In this document: positions 16,491-25,175 of the stretch, piece after piece | How positions within the stretch are numbered: the first letter of the stretch is position 1 | Layout of the letters: the number at the start of each line of letters is the position of its first letter | Source: an uncultured Bacilli bacterium | Lineage (GTDB): Bacteria; Bacillota_I; Bacilli_A; RF39; UBA660 | Assembly: GCA_934096735.1 (NCBI GenBank) | Contig: CAKOMS010000002.1 | Location: 21,307-85,306, forward strand | Reading direction: 5' to 3' | Length of the DNA stretch: 64,000 nucleotides | Translations under genes and position numbers: made by a program | Notes under the pieces: generated by a model | Told to the model about the DNA's origin: nothing | Database searches by the model: none | The model's input: only the letters and a program-made list of their open reading frames with translations

Positions 16491-18245
16491 ATGAAAGAAA
16501 TATTAAAGGATGAAAGACTAAATAAATTAAATCACAGTTGTGCTCACTTACTTGCGCAAGCAGTAAAACATTTATATCCAAACGCTAAATTTTGGGTAGG
16601 ACCTGTAATCGAAGAAGGATTTTATTATGATATCGATTTAGGAGATAAAGTCATAACTGATGAAGACATTCCACTTATTGAAAAAGAAATGAAAAAAATA
16701 AGCAAGGATGGAAAAAGAATAGTTAGACATGAACTTACAAAAGAAGAAGCAAAAGAAATGTTCAAAGATGATCCATACAAACAAGATTTAATCAGTAGAA
16801 TGGACGAAAAAAGTACAGTTATCACATGCTATACTCAAGGAGATTTCACAGATTTATGTCGTGGTCCACATGTTGAAACTGTAAAAGAATTGAAATACTT
16901 TAAGTTAATTAAATTCAGCGGAGCATATTGGAAAGGCGATAGTAACAACAAAATGCTTCAAAGAATTTACGGTGTTTGTTTTGATAAAGAAGAAGATTTA
17001 AATGAATATCTAAAAGAAATTGAAGAAGCAAAAGAAAGAGATCATCGTAAGATAGGTAAAAATCTTGGAATATTTATGTCACATGATTTAGTTGGAAAAG
17101 GTATGCCTTTGTGGCTTCCGAATGGGGCAATAGTTAGAAAACAACTTGAAAACTACATTTATGAAAAAGAGCAAAAATTAGGCTATCAACATGTATACAC
17201 TCCATGTGTTGGAACAGTTGACCTATATAAAACAAGTGGCCACTGGGATCACTACAAAGAAAATATGTTCCCAATGATGAAAGTTGATGACGAAGAATTT
17301 GTATTAAGACCAATGAATTGCCCACATCATATGCTAATATACGGAAATGAAATTCACTCTTACAGAGATTTACCAATTCGTATCGGCGAATTTGCAACTG
17401 ATTTTAGATATGAAGCAAGTGGAGCAGTAAAAGGCTTAGAAAGAGTAAGATGTATGTGTCAAAACGATGCCCATCTTTTCGTAACACCAGAACAAATTGG
17501 TGAAGAATTCAAAAAGGTTGTTGGACTAATTCTTGACGTATATAAAGATTTTGGAATAAAAAACTATAAATTTAGATTATCACTAAGAGATAAAGACGAC
17601 AAAGAAAAATATTTTGATGATGACAAAATGTGGGATGAAGCAGAAAATAAACTTCGTGAAGTATTAAATGAATATGGAATAGAATATTTTGAAGCCGTTG
17701 GCGAAGCAGCATTCTACGGGCCAAAATTAGATGTAGAAGTTAAACCGGCTGTAGGACCAGAAGTAACATTATCAACTTGTCAATTGGATTTCCTACTACC
17801 TAGAAGATTTAACTTATCATATATAGATAGAGATGGAAATAAACAAACACCAGTCGTACTTCATAGAGCAATATTTGGAACTTTTGATAGATTTACTGCA
17901 TTTATCTTAGAAGAAACTAAAGGAGCATTGCCACTATGGTTATCTCCAACACAAGTAAATGTTATACCAGTAAATAATGAATATCATTTAGAATACGCTG
18001 AAAAAATCACAGATTATTTAAGAAAAAAGAACTACAGAGTAAACTTAGATAAAAGAGAAGAAAAACTATCATATAAAATGAGAGAAAGTCAAGTAAACAA
18101 AATTCCAATAACAATAATTTTAGGACAAAAGGAAGTTGATGAAGGCTCAATAAGTTATAGACTATTTGGTAGCAATGAAACATATACTTTAACTCCTGAA
18201 AAATTTGTTGATTATTTAGAAGAAAGAATAAAAAATAATAACTAA
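16491..18245 (+). CDS. thrS: Threonyl-tRNA synthetase lacking the TGS domain
   Basis: ThrRS charges tRNA-Thr. The start (ATG after GAAAGGAAG) is directly followed by the editing domain (HSCAHLLAQAV near residue 13). The class II catalytic core follows: the motif 2 region is RYEASGAVKGLERVR near 310, with RPMNCPHH near 280. A C-terminal anticodon-binding domain is at about 480-584. At 584 residues it is about 60 shorter than usual because the N-terminal TGS domain is missing. The editing residues HxxxH (HSCAH) are retained. Control is by the upstream T-box. Confidence 0.95.
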   Translation: MKEILKDERLNKLNHSCAHLLAQAVKHLYPNAKFWVGPVIEEGFYYDIDLGDKVITDEDIPLIEKEMKKISKDGKRIVRHELTKEEAKEMFKDDPYKQDLISRMDEKSTVITCYTQGDFTDLCRGPHVETVKELKYFKLIKFSGAYWKGDSNNKMLQRIYGVCFDKEEDLNEYLKEIEEAKERDHRKIGKNLGIFMSHDLVGKGMPLWLPNGAIVRKQLENYIYEKEQKLGYQHVYTPCVGTVDLYKTSGHWDHYKENMFPMMKVDDEEFVLRPMNCPHHMLIYGNEIHSYRDLPIRIGEFATDFRYEASGAVKGLERVRCMCQNDAHLFVTPEQIGEEFKKVVGLILDVYKDFGIKNYKFRLSLRDKDDKEKYFDDDKMWDEAENKLREVLNEYGIEYFEAVGEAAFYGPKLDVEVKPAVGPEVTLSTCQLDFLLPRRFNLSYIDRDGNKQTPVVLHRAIFGTFDRFTAFILEETKGALPLWLSPTQVNVIPVNNEYHLEYAEKITDYLRKKNYRVNLDKREEKLSYKMRESQVNKIPITIILGQKEVDEGSISYRLFGSNETYTLTPEKFVDYLEERIKNNN

Positions 18246-18265
18246 AACAAAAAATTGGTGCAATA

Positions 18266-18673
18266 CTATTTATATTGAACCAATTTTTTCTTTAATTTTA
18301 ATACATCATTTTCATCACATAGCTCATCTTCTGAATAAAAAATAGGAATAATGTTTCTAAAATCTTTAACATCCAAATCAATTAAATAATGATATCTTTC
18401 TAAAAATATTTTCATAAAAATTATAACTGTTCTTGTATTGCCATCATAAAACGGTTGTGTTACTAAAATATATCCCATAAGATTTAATAATAATTTTAAT
18501 ATCACATCAAAATCTCTGACCTCTATAACATCTTGAAAAAATACATTAATTAAATTATCAAAATATGCAAGTTTATCTTCTGAAAGTCTAGACTCTCCAT
18601 TTCCGGTCACAAAAAAATTAATATCCCTAAAAAATTGAAAGTATTTATATTTTTTATAACTTAAAATTTTCAT
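18266..18673 (-). CDS. Small Fic-like protein with a degenerate active-site motif
   Basis: The 135-residue protein has TQPFYDGNTRTVIIF near residue 82, matching the Fic core HPFxDGNGRxxR. The catalytic His is Gln and the last Arg of the motif is missing. Fic proteins usually transfer AMP to a target side chain; this one would not be expected to do so by the normal mechanism. It is divergently arranged with the kinase-like gene (85 nt apart). It may be a regulatory pseudo-enzyme or a Doc-type toxin relative, or use other chemistry. Confidence 0.55.
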   Translation of the reverse strand: MKILSYKKYKYFQFFRDINFFVTGNGESRLSEDKLAYFDNLINVFFQDVIEVRDFDVILKLLLNLMGYILVTQPFYDGNTRTVIIFMKIFLERYHYLIDLDVKDFRNIIPIFYSEDELCDENDVLKLKKKLVQYK

Positions 18674-18758
18674 AACCCACCCAAGGCGTATTATAACACA
18701 TATATTGCAATTTTAAACATTTTTTGCTAAAATAACCACCATTAGTGGAGGGGTAAAG

Positions 18759-19646
18759 TTGAAAAATATCAATATAACAAGAAGAAACTTCGAAAAATTA
18801 CAAAGACTTAGATTAAGTAACTTAGTAATGAATCAAGAATCAACTATATATTTAATGGAATCAAAAAATAGATGGGAGCAAGTATTAAAAGTATTAAAGA
18901 TATTATTTAGAAGTAAAGGAGATATTTTTTCTACAAAGCTTTTTACAATTAGTTACCTAATGGATCACAAAGACGAAATTGCAATTGATGAACTAGTAAT
19001 TCCGGATTCACTTCTATCTATAGATGGAGAATTAAGAGGCTTTATAATGCCATATATTCAAGGTGAAAATTTTCAAGATATACTTAATCGCTCTGATCTT
19101 TCCATAGAAGAAAAAATCAAATATTTCAAACAAATTGGAGAACTATTAGAAAATTTAAAACAACTAAGAACTCATAGTTCTTTAAAAGACATCTACTTAA
19201 ATGACATACATGAAAGCAATTTTGTTTTAAACCCAGAAACAAATAAATTAAATGTGGTAGATTTAGACAGTGCTAAAGTAGGTCCAACATTTCCTCAACT
19301 TTCAAAATATCTTTCACCATTTAGTCCAATTTCAAAAGTAACTAAATATAAACCTGTAACTCATTCAGTAGGAGGATCGTTTGAAGTATCTGAAGATACA
19401 GACATTTATTGTTACGTTGTTATGATTTTTAAATATTTTCTAGGTATAAACATAACAAGACTAAGTATTGAAGACTTTTATTTAGTTTTAGAGTATTTAC
19501 AAAATATTGGCTTAGATAAAGAATTAGTACAAGTTTTATCCTTTATTTATCTAGAAAAACCAAACGAAAATCCAAAAGATTACTTAGAAGCATTTCAAAA
19601 AGTCAATATAGACGAAGATGAACTAAGACTTATACTAAAAAAATAA
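18759..19646 (+). CDS. Protein-kinase-like fold protein
   Basis: The start is TTG after GGAGGGG. The 295-residue protein has a kinase-like C-lobe: LNDIHESNFVL near residue 148 resembles the catalytic loop (HxDxxxxN-type), and VVDLDSA near 170 resembles the metal-binding DFD/DFG segment. MPYIQGENFQDIL near 91 fits the hinge. The glycine loop is not obvious. It could be an atypical Ser/Thr kinase or a small-molecule phosphotransferase. It has no transmembrane segment. Confidence 0.6.
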   Translation: MKNINITRRNFEKLQRLRLSNLVMNQESTIYLMESKNRWEQVLKVLKILFRSKGDIFSTKLFTISYLMDHKDEIAIDELVIPDSLLSIDGELRGFIMPYIQGENFQDILNRSDLSIEEKIKYFKQIGELLENLKQLRTHSSLKDIYLNDIHESNFVLNPETNKLNVVDLDSAKVGPTFPQLSKYLSPFSPISKVTKYKPVTHSVGGSFEVSEDTDIYCYVVMIFKYFLGINITRLSIEDFYLVLEYLQNIGLDKELVQVLSFIYLEKPNENPKDYLEAFQKVNIDEDELRLILKK

Positions 19647-19695
19647 TACATAACAACATATTTTTCGTAAAAATAATACATAACAACATATTTTC
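19641..19695. repeat. Short tandem repeat, 30-bp period
   Basis: AATAATACATAACAACATAT occurs twice, 30 nt apart, spanning the stop codon of the kinase-like gene and the gap before the infC promoter. It is about 1.9 copies long. Confidence 0.8.
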
Positions 19696-19698
19696 CAT

Positions 19699-19727
19699 TT
19701 GACAAACATATATTTAAATGATAAAAT
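19699..19727 (+). promoter_or_regulatory. Promoter of the infC-rpmI-rplT operon
   Basis: A consensus TTGACA (19699-19704), a 17-nt spacer, and TAAAAT (19722-19727). Confidence 0.75.
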
Positions 19728-19729
19728 AT

Positions 19730-19881
19730 CAGTGTTATTGAAAAGGAAAGCGATTTATACTCATGAATCCACCTGATTGCACATAGCAATAGGTAAAGAG
19801 CCAAAGTTAAAGAAATTTAATATGAAGCTTTTTAAGTGGGTATAAAATACTCACTTTTTAATTTTGTTGGAGGTGCTTGGT
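19730..19881 (+). promoter_or_regulatory. Structured leader with attenuator upstream of infC (L20-type autoregulation)
   Basis: A leader of about 150 nt ends in an intrinsic terminator: AAGTGGGTAT and ATACTCACTT pair around a 3-nt loop, then TTTTTAATTTT at 19834-19866. It stands directly in front of the infC ribosome-binding site. In Firmicutes the infC-rpmI-rplT leader is bound by L20, which promotes termination. The position fits that mechanism; I did not confirm the L20-binding fold. Confidence 0.7.
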
Positions 19882-20403
19882 ATAGCAAAAGCGGAAGAGC
19901 TACAAATAAATGACCAAATAAAAGTAGCAGAACTTATGGTAATTGGTCCAAATGGCGAAAAAATGGGTGTTAAAAACCTAGAAGATGCCAAAACATTAGC
20001 AAATTATGCTGGATTAGATTTAGTTTTAATGAGTGAAAATAGTACTCCGGCTGTCGCAAAAATAATGGATTACAACAAATACCGTTATGAAAGACAAAAG
20101 AAGTTAAAAGAAACTCAAAAAAAGCAAAGAGAATCTAATAAAGATATCAAAGAATATCGTTTATCTGTTACGATAGACATTGGAGACTTTGAAACTAGAA
20201 AAAGAAATGCTGCAGAATACTTGAAAAAAGGACATAAAATAAAAGCATTTATTAGATTTAAAGGTCGTCAAATGGCACATACAGAGTTAGGAAAAGATGT
20301 TTTGATGAAATTTGCCAGTGAACTTAGCGAAATTAGCCAAATTGAAACTGAACCAAAACTTGAAGGAAAACAAATGTCTTTGTTATTGGCACCAAAAAAA
20401 TAG
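19882..20403 (+). CDS. infC: Translation initiation factor IF-3, starting at a rare ATA codon
   Basis: IF-3 (173 residues) controls subunit joining and start-codon fidelity. The N-terminal domain (INDQIKVAELMVIGPNGEKMG), the Tyr-rich linker (MDYNKYRYERQKK) and the C-terminal domain are complete. Homology begins at IAKAEELQINDQI, and GGAGGTG lies 6 nt before an ATA codon at 19882. Upstream TTG and GTG codons overlap that ribosome-binding site. The start is therefore most likely ATA; IF-3 genes characteristically start at AUU, AUC or AUA for autoregulation. Confidence 0.92.
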   Translation: MAKAEELQINDQIKVAELMVIGPNGEKMGVKNLEDAKTLANYAGLDLVLMSENSTPAVAKIMDYNKYRYERQKKLKETQKKQRESNKDIKEYRLSVTIDIGDFETRKRNAAEYLKKGHKIKAFIRFKGRQMAHTELGKDVLMKFASELSEISQIETEPKLEGKQMSLLLAPKK

Positions 20404-20418
20404 AAGGAGTAGAAGAAT

Positions 20419-20607
20419 ATGGGAAAACAAAAAACACATAAAGCAAGTAGTAAAGTACTAAAGAAAAAGAAAAATGGTACATTAACTTATAAATTAAGCA
20501 ATGGAAACCATAAAACAAGTAAAGATTCATCAAAACAAGTTCGTCAAAGAAGAAACAAAGGAACTTTAGCAAAAGGAGAAGCTAGCAGATTAAAATCTGT
20601 TATCTAG
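20419..20607 (+). CDS. rpmI: Large-subunit ribosomal protein L35
   Basis: A 62-residue basic protein with the L35 hallmarks KTHKASSKVLKKK and the C-terminal QRRNKGTLAKGEASRLKSVI. AGAAGGAGTAG precedes the ATG, and the gene lies between infC and rplT. Confidence 0.97.
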   Translation: MGKQKTHKASSKVLKKKKNGTLTYKLSNGNHKTSKDSSKQVRQRRNKGTLAKGEASRLKSVI

Positions 20608-20626
20608 TTAGGGGGTAGAAAGTAAT

Positions 20627-21166
20627 ATGGCAAGAGTTAAAGGCGGAAACGTATCAAAAAACAGAAGACGTAAAGTATTAAAACAAGCAAAAGGATATTT
20701 TGGAAGTAAACATAGATTATATAAGACTGCTCAAGAACAATTATTTCACAGTGGAGCATATGCTTATAGAGATAGAAAACAAAATAAAAGAAACTTCCGT
20801 AAATTATGGATTACAAGAATCAATGCTGCTTGTAGATTAAATAATATTAGTTATTCAAAATTTATAAATGGTTTAACAAAAGCAGGTGTTGCAATTAATC
20901 GTAAAATGTTATCAGAAGTAGCAATTAATGATCCAGCATCATTTACAAAATTAGTTGAAACTGCAAATAATGCACTTGAAGGAAAAGTTGAAACTCCTAA
21001 AAAAGTTGAAACAAAAAAAGTAGAGGAAACTAAAAAAGAAGTAAAAGAAGAAACTACTGATTTAAGCAAAAAGACATTAGCAGAATTAAAGGCAATTGCA
21101 AAAGAAAAAGGAATCAAAGGATTTAGTACAATGAAAAAAGAAGAATTACTAGAAAATTTAAAATAG
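20627..21166 (+). CDS. rplT: Ribosomal protein L20 with a C-terminal Rho-N/SAP-like extension
   Basis: Residues 1-118 are a normal L20 ([35 protein letters not shown]), an early assembly protein and regulator of its own operon. The protein is 179 residues, about 60 longer than usual. A Lys/Glu/Thr linker (about 120-143) leads to [20 protein letters not shown] and then [10 protein letters not shown]. The extension has the fold signature of the Rho N-terminal or SAP-like helix-extended-loop-helix domain, which binds nucleic acid. The frame is uninterrupted, so the extension is real sequence and not a readthrough into another gene. Confidence 0.93.
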   Translation: MARVKGGNVSKNRRRKVLKQAKGYFGSKHRLYKTAQEQLFHSGAYAYRDRKQNKRNFRKLWITRINAACRLNNISYSKFINGLTKAGVAINRKMLSEVAINDPASFTKLVETANNALEGKVETPKKVETKKVEETKKEVKEETTDLSKKTLAELKAIAKEKGIKGFSTMKKEELLENLK

Positions 21167-21244
21167 TAATTCTTTTTTTCTGAAAAAAACTTGATAACTA
21201 TAATCTTTTTAGATATAATTATTAAAGAAAATAGGAGTGACATT

Positions 21245-22486
21245 ATGCGAAGATTTATTGCCAGTTTAGATATTGGTTCATCTCTTTTAAAACTAGTAGT
21301 AGCAGAAATAGTTAAAGATAAAGTTAATATTTTAGCATGTGTAGAAACTCCAGCAAGAGGAATAAAAAAGGGTTATGTTATAAATGGAGAGAGTGCAACA
21401 GAATCTCTAAAAGAGATTTTTACAAAAGCTGAAAATGTTGTAGGACTTCCTATAAAAAAGGTTTTAGTAAGTGTACCATCAAAATATGCAGAATGCTTTT
21501 TAAGTAGTAGTATTATTTCTACTATAAATGAAGATAGAGTAATTAGAACTGAAGATATAATAAAAGCTATGCAAAAATGTGTTTATAATAAAGTAGATGA
21601 AAGTAAAGAATTAGTGACCGTTTTACCAACTGGTTTTAAAGTAAATGATGAAATAGTAACTAATCCGTTAAATATGATTTCAGAAGGTTTAGCTATGAAA
21701 GGTGTAGTAGTAACAGTTCCTAAAAAAAACCTTCAAGGAATTGGAGTATGTTTAAAAAATATTGGAGTAGATTTAATAGACATTATTATTTCACCACTTG
21801 CTGATTACTATCAAAACAAAACAAAAGACTCATCAAAAGAAATTGGAGCAGTAGTAAACATTGGTGAAGAAACAACAGTAGTATCAATATTCAATAAAGG
21901 AATATTAACGAATAGTGAAGTTTTAGATATTGGAGGAAGTACAATTACTAACGATTTATGCTATGTTTACAAAATTGCAAATAACGATGCAATATATTTG
22001 AAAGAACACTTAGCACTTGCTCATACCAGACTTGCTCAACCAAATGAAAGTTTAACATTTAAAGATAAGCATGGAGATAATATAAAAATAAATCAATATG
22101 ATGCCTCTGAAGTAGTAATGCAAAGGCTAACAGAAATTATTAATTTAGCCAAAAAACAAATAAATCTCTTAACAAAAAAGCAAATAAGTTATATAATACT
22201 TACAGGAGGAGTAACGGAAACTCAAGATTTTGATATTTTGGCAGAAGAATTACTTGGATTAAATGGTATCATTGGAAAAGTAAATGAAATTGGAGCAAGA
22301 AATAATAAGTATAGCACTGCAGTAGGTATGTTAAAATATTATAATAGTAGATTAAAGTTAAGAAATATAGATTTTTCAATATTCAATTTAGAAGAACAAG
22401 AAGAGTTGAGTGGACAAAATAAAAAAGTAAATATTCCGGAGAACTCAATTTTAGGAAAATTATTTGGATATTTTTTTGATAATTAA
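21245..22486 (+). CDS. ftsA: Cell-division protein FtsA
   Basis: An actin-like ATPase that anchors FtsZ to the membrane. The 413-residue product starts MRRFIASLDIGSSLLKLVVAE (phosphate 1 motif). It has VVNIGEETTVVSIF near 205 (phosphate 2), ILTGGVTET near 330 (adenosine motif) and a C-terminal amphipathic tail ILGKLFGYFFDN. The ATG follows AATAGGAGTG. It is the first gene of ftsA-ftsZ-spoIIGA-sigE. Confidence 0.95.
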   Translation: MRRFIASLDIGSSLLKLVVAEIVKDKVNILACVETPARGIKKGYVINGESATESLKEIFTKAENVVGLPIKKVLVSVPSKYAECFLSSSIISTINEDRVIRTEDIIKAMQKCVYNKVDESKELVTVLPTGFKVNDEIVTNPLNMISEGLAMKGVVVTVPKKNLQGIGVCLKNIGVDLIDIIISPLADYYQNKTKDSSKEIGAVVNIGEETTVVSIFNKGILTNSEVLDIGGSTITNDLCYVYKIANNDAIYLKEHLALAHTRLAQPNESLTFKDKHGDNIKINQYDASEVVMQRLTEIINLAKKQINLLTKKQISYIILTGGVTETQDFDILAEELLGLNGIIGKVNEIGARNNKYSTAVGMLKYYNSRLKLRNIDFSIFNLEEQEELSGQNKKVNIPENSILGKLFGYFFDN

Positions 22487-22498
22487 GGAGATGATGAT

Positions 22499-23557
22499 AT
22501 GAACGGATTACAAATGGATCAAATAGCAAAAATAAAAGTTGTTGGTGTTGGCGGCGGAGGTAATAATGCTGTTAACAGAATGATAGAAGAAGGAGTTAAA
22601 AGCGTAGAATTTTATGTAGTAAACACAGATTTGCAAGTATTAAATGCATCAAAGGCTACAAATAAAATTCAAATTGGAAAATCAATTACTGGAGGTCGTG
22701 GTGCTGGAGCTAACCCTGAAATAGGAAGAGCAGCAGCATTAGAAAGCAAAGGAGAAATAGAAGACGCATTAAAAGGTGCAGATATGGTATTTGTTGCCTG
22801 TGGAATGGGTGGAGGAACTGGTACAGGAGCAGCACCTATTATTGCTGAAATTGCTCAAGAACTTGGAGCATTAACTGTAGGAATTGTAACTAAACCATTC
22901 AGATTCGAAGGCAAAAGAAGAAGTGAAAATGCTATTTTAGGATTAGAAGAATTAAAAAAACATGTTGATACTTTAATAGTAATACCAAATGATAAACTAA
23001 GAGATATTATAGACAAAACAACTTCATTTGATGATGCATTTAAAGAAGTTGATAATGTACTACATAGAGGAGTTCAATCAATTTCTGACTTAATAGCAGT
23101 TACTGGAGTAATAAATCTAGACTTTGCTGATGTTAAAACTGTAATGGAAAAAAGTGGAACTGCAATTATAGGTATAGGATGTAATGCAGGAGAAAATAGA
23201 GCAATCGAAGCAGCAAGACAAGCTGTAGCAAATAGTTTATTAGAAGCTACAATTGATGGTGCAAGAAATGCTATTGTTAACGTTACAGGTGGAAATAATT
23301 TAACTTTATTTGAAATCGAAGATGCCGTTGAAACAGTAAGAGAAGCTGCTAATAACGATGTAAATATTATCTTCGGAGCAATTAAAAATGAAAATTTAAA
23401 TGATGAAGTTATAGTAACAGTAATAGCAACTGGATTTGATGAAGGAACAGAAGAAGAATTATATGATCAACCAGAAGTTCCAAAAAGAAGAAGTGTTCCA
23501 ACAAATGATGATGATTTAGAAATACCACCATTTTTAAGAAATAACGATTTATTTTAA
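22499..23557 (+). CDS. ftsZ: Cell-division GTPase FtsZ
   Basis: The tubulin-like protein that forms the division ring. The 352-residue protein has [15 protein letters not shown] near 13, the GTP-binding signature [13 protein letters not shown] near 100, and the synergy-loop region [13 protein letters not shown] near 200. The conserved C-terminal peptide LEIPPFLR binds FtsA and other partners. The linker before that peptide is very short. The gene starts 12 nt after ftsA behind AAGGAGATG. Confidence 0.98.
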   Translation: MNGLQMDQIAKIKVVGVGGGGNNAVNRMIEEGVKSVEFYVVNTDLQVLNASKATNKIQIGKSITGGRGAGANPEIGRAAALESKGEIEDALKGADMVFVACGMGGGTGTGAAPIIAEIAQELGALTVGIVTKPFRFEGKRRSENAILGLEELKKHVDTLIVIPNDKLRDIIDKTTSFDDAFKEVDNVLHRGVQSISDLIAVTGVINLDFADVKTVMEKSGTAIIGIGCNAGENRAIEAARQAVANSLLEATIDGARNAIVNVTGGNNLTLFEIEDAVETVREAANNDVNIIFGAIKNENLNDEVIVTVIATGFDEGTEEELYDQPEVPKRRSVPTNDDDLEIPPFLRNNDLF

Positions 23558-23566
23558 CAAAAACTA

Positions 23567-23597
23567 AAATACGACAAAATATGTTGTATTTTTTTTA
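23567..23597 (+). terminator. Terminator after ftsZ
   Basis: AAATACGACA and TGTTGTATTT form a stem with one G-T pair, followed by a T-run. It separates division genes from spoIIGA. Confidence 0.8.
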
Positions 23598-23618
23598 TAT
23601 AATAAATTTGGTGATAAT

Positions 23619-24365
23619 ATGACAATATATATAGATTTATTATTTATATTAAACTTTATATATGATTTTATCTTACTACTAACAGTTTGCATTACTTTAA
23701 AAAGAAATGTAACAATAAAAAGAATACTACTTTCTTCTTTATTTGGAGCATTTACAACATTTATAATATTATTACCATTTAATAAATACATAATTTTTAT
23801 TCTAAAAATATTATCTAGTTTTATTTTAGTAATAATAGCATTTAGATATAAAGATATAAAATACTTTTGGAATAATTTAATGTATCTATATATGTGTAGT
23901 GTTATTTTAGGAGGATTTTTGTATTTTTTGAAACTACAATTTAATAATCTATCATACTATATTGTTATTCTATTTGGACCAATAATTTTATATATGTATA
24001 AAAAAATGCAAAAAGAATTATATGAAAAAGTAAATTATTTTAAAAAAGTAATTATCAATTTTAAAAATAATAATACCTTGATTTTAAATGGATTTATAGA
24101 TAGTGGAAACAAATTAAAAGATCCAATTACTAAAAAATATATAATTTTAATAAATAAAAATAAATTAAAGGGCATATATAATATAAGAAGCCCAATGTTT
24201 ATTCCAATAGTAACAGTAAACAAACATAGTCTGCTAGAAGTAATAGGTATTAAAAATATAGTAATAGATAATAAAACTTACAATAATTATTTACTAGGTT
24301 TTACAAATCATACATTCAGTGATGGAATAGAATGTTTATTAAATTATCATTTATTGGAGGATTAA
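23619..24365 (+). CDS. spoIIGA: Pro-SigE processing peptidase SpoIIGA
   Basis: A membrane aspartic protease that activates pro-SigE in the mother cell after asymmetric septation. The 248-residue protein has about five N-terminal membrane helices (residues 1-130) and a cytosolic protease domain with the catalytic motif FIDSGN near 160. It is shorter than the B. subtilis protein (309 residues). It stands between ftsZ and sigE, the classic sporulation order, with 2 nt before the sigE start. Confidence 0.93.
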   Translation: MTIYIDLLFILNFIYDFILLLTVCITLKRNVTIKRILLSSLFGAFTTFIILLPFNKYIIFILKILSSFILVIIAFRYKDIKYFWNNLMYLYMCSVILGGFLYFLKLQFNNLSYYIVILFGPIILYMYKKMQKELYEKVNYFKKVIINFKNNNTLILNGFIDSGNKLKDPITKKYIILINKNKLKGIYNIRSPMFIPIVTVNKHSLLEVIGIKNIVIDNKTYNNYLLGFTNHTFSDGIECLLNYHLLED

Positions 24366-24367
24366 AA

Positions 24368-25051
24368 ATGTTTAAAAAAATTATAGAATTTTTAAAATTA
24401 AAATATAATGAATGCTTTTTTGTTGGAGCAACAGATAAGTTGCCACCACCATTAAAAAAAAATAGAGAATTAGAATTATTATTAAAAGCTAAAGAAGGTG
24501 ACATAGAAGCCAGAAATATATTAATTGAACATAATTTAAGATTAGTAGTATTCTTAGCAAAAAAATATGAAAATACTGGTTTTGATATTGAAGATTTAGT
24601 GTCAATCGGTTCAATTGGATTAATAAAAGGAATAAATACATATAAGCCAGATAAAAATATTAAGCTTGCTACTTATGCATCAAGATGTATAGCAAATGAA
24701 ATATTAATGTTTTTAAGAAAAAATAAGAGAAAAAGAATAGAAGTAAGTTTAGAAAGTACATTAAATTATGATGTAGAAGGAAATGAATTACATTTAGAAG
24801 ATATTTTAGGAACTAGTATAGATGAAGTACCAAAAAAGTTTGAAAACATTATGGATAAAGCTACTTTAAAAAAGGAAATTGAAACACTAGGAGAAAGAGA
24901 AAAAGAAATAATGACATTAAGATATGGCTTAAATAATACAGAAGAATATACCCAAAAAGAAGTAGCAGAACTTTTAGGCATAAGTCAATCTTACATTTCT
25001 AGAATAGAAAAAAAAGTAGTAAAAAAATTACAAACTATTATGAAAACTTAA
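24368..25051 (+). CDS. sigE: RNA polymerase sporulation sigma factor SigE
   Basis: Early mother-cell sigma factor, 227 residues. The N-terminal pro-sequence, about 27 residues long (MFKKIIEFLKLKYNECFFVG), and the following KLPPPL match the region cleaved by SpoIIGA. Region 2 has HNLRLVVFLAKKYENTGFD and LATYASRCIANEILM; region 4 ends in GISQSYISRIEKKV. The start is the ATG after GGAGG, which overlaps the end of spoIIGA. In B. subtilis sigG follows directly; here two surface-protein genes intervene. Confidence 0.96.
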   Translation: MFKKIIEFLKLKYNECFFVGATDKLPPPLKKNRELELLLKAKEGDIEARNILIEHNLRLVVFLAKKYENTGFDIEDLVSIGSIGLIKGINTYKPDKNIKLATYASRCIANEILMFLRKNKRKRIEVSLESTLNYDVEGNELHLEDILGTSIDEVPKKFENIMDKATLKKEIETLGEREKEIMTLRYGLNNTEEYTQKEVAELLGISQSYISRIEKKVVKKLQTIMKT

Positions 25052-25081
25052 ACAATCTTGAATTATTCAAGATTGTTTTAA
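25051..25081 (+). terminator. Terminator after sigE
   Basis: AACAATCTTGAA and TTCAAGATTGTT form a perfect 12-bp stem, then TTTAAA. Confidence 0.85.
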
Positions 25082-25086
25082 AATAC

Positions 25087-25170
25087 TTGAATTCATACTA
25101 ATTTTATAGTATGATTTAGTAGAAAAGATAGAAAATAAGTAATAAGAAACATTTACTTACTCGGAGGTTG
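25087..25170 (+). promoter_or_regulatory. Promoter and 5' UTR cassette, phase-variable locus 1
   Basis: TTGAAT (25087-25092), 17 nt, TATGAT (25110-25115). The UTR has the conserved GATAGAAAATAAGTAA, and AAGTAA (25137-25142) can pair with TTACTT (25153-25158), forming a small hairpin just before CGGAGG. Near-identical cassettes precede the genes at 27371, 51257 and 63950. Confidence 0.75.
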
Positions 25171-25175
25171 ATAAA

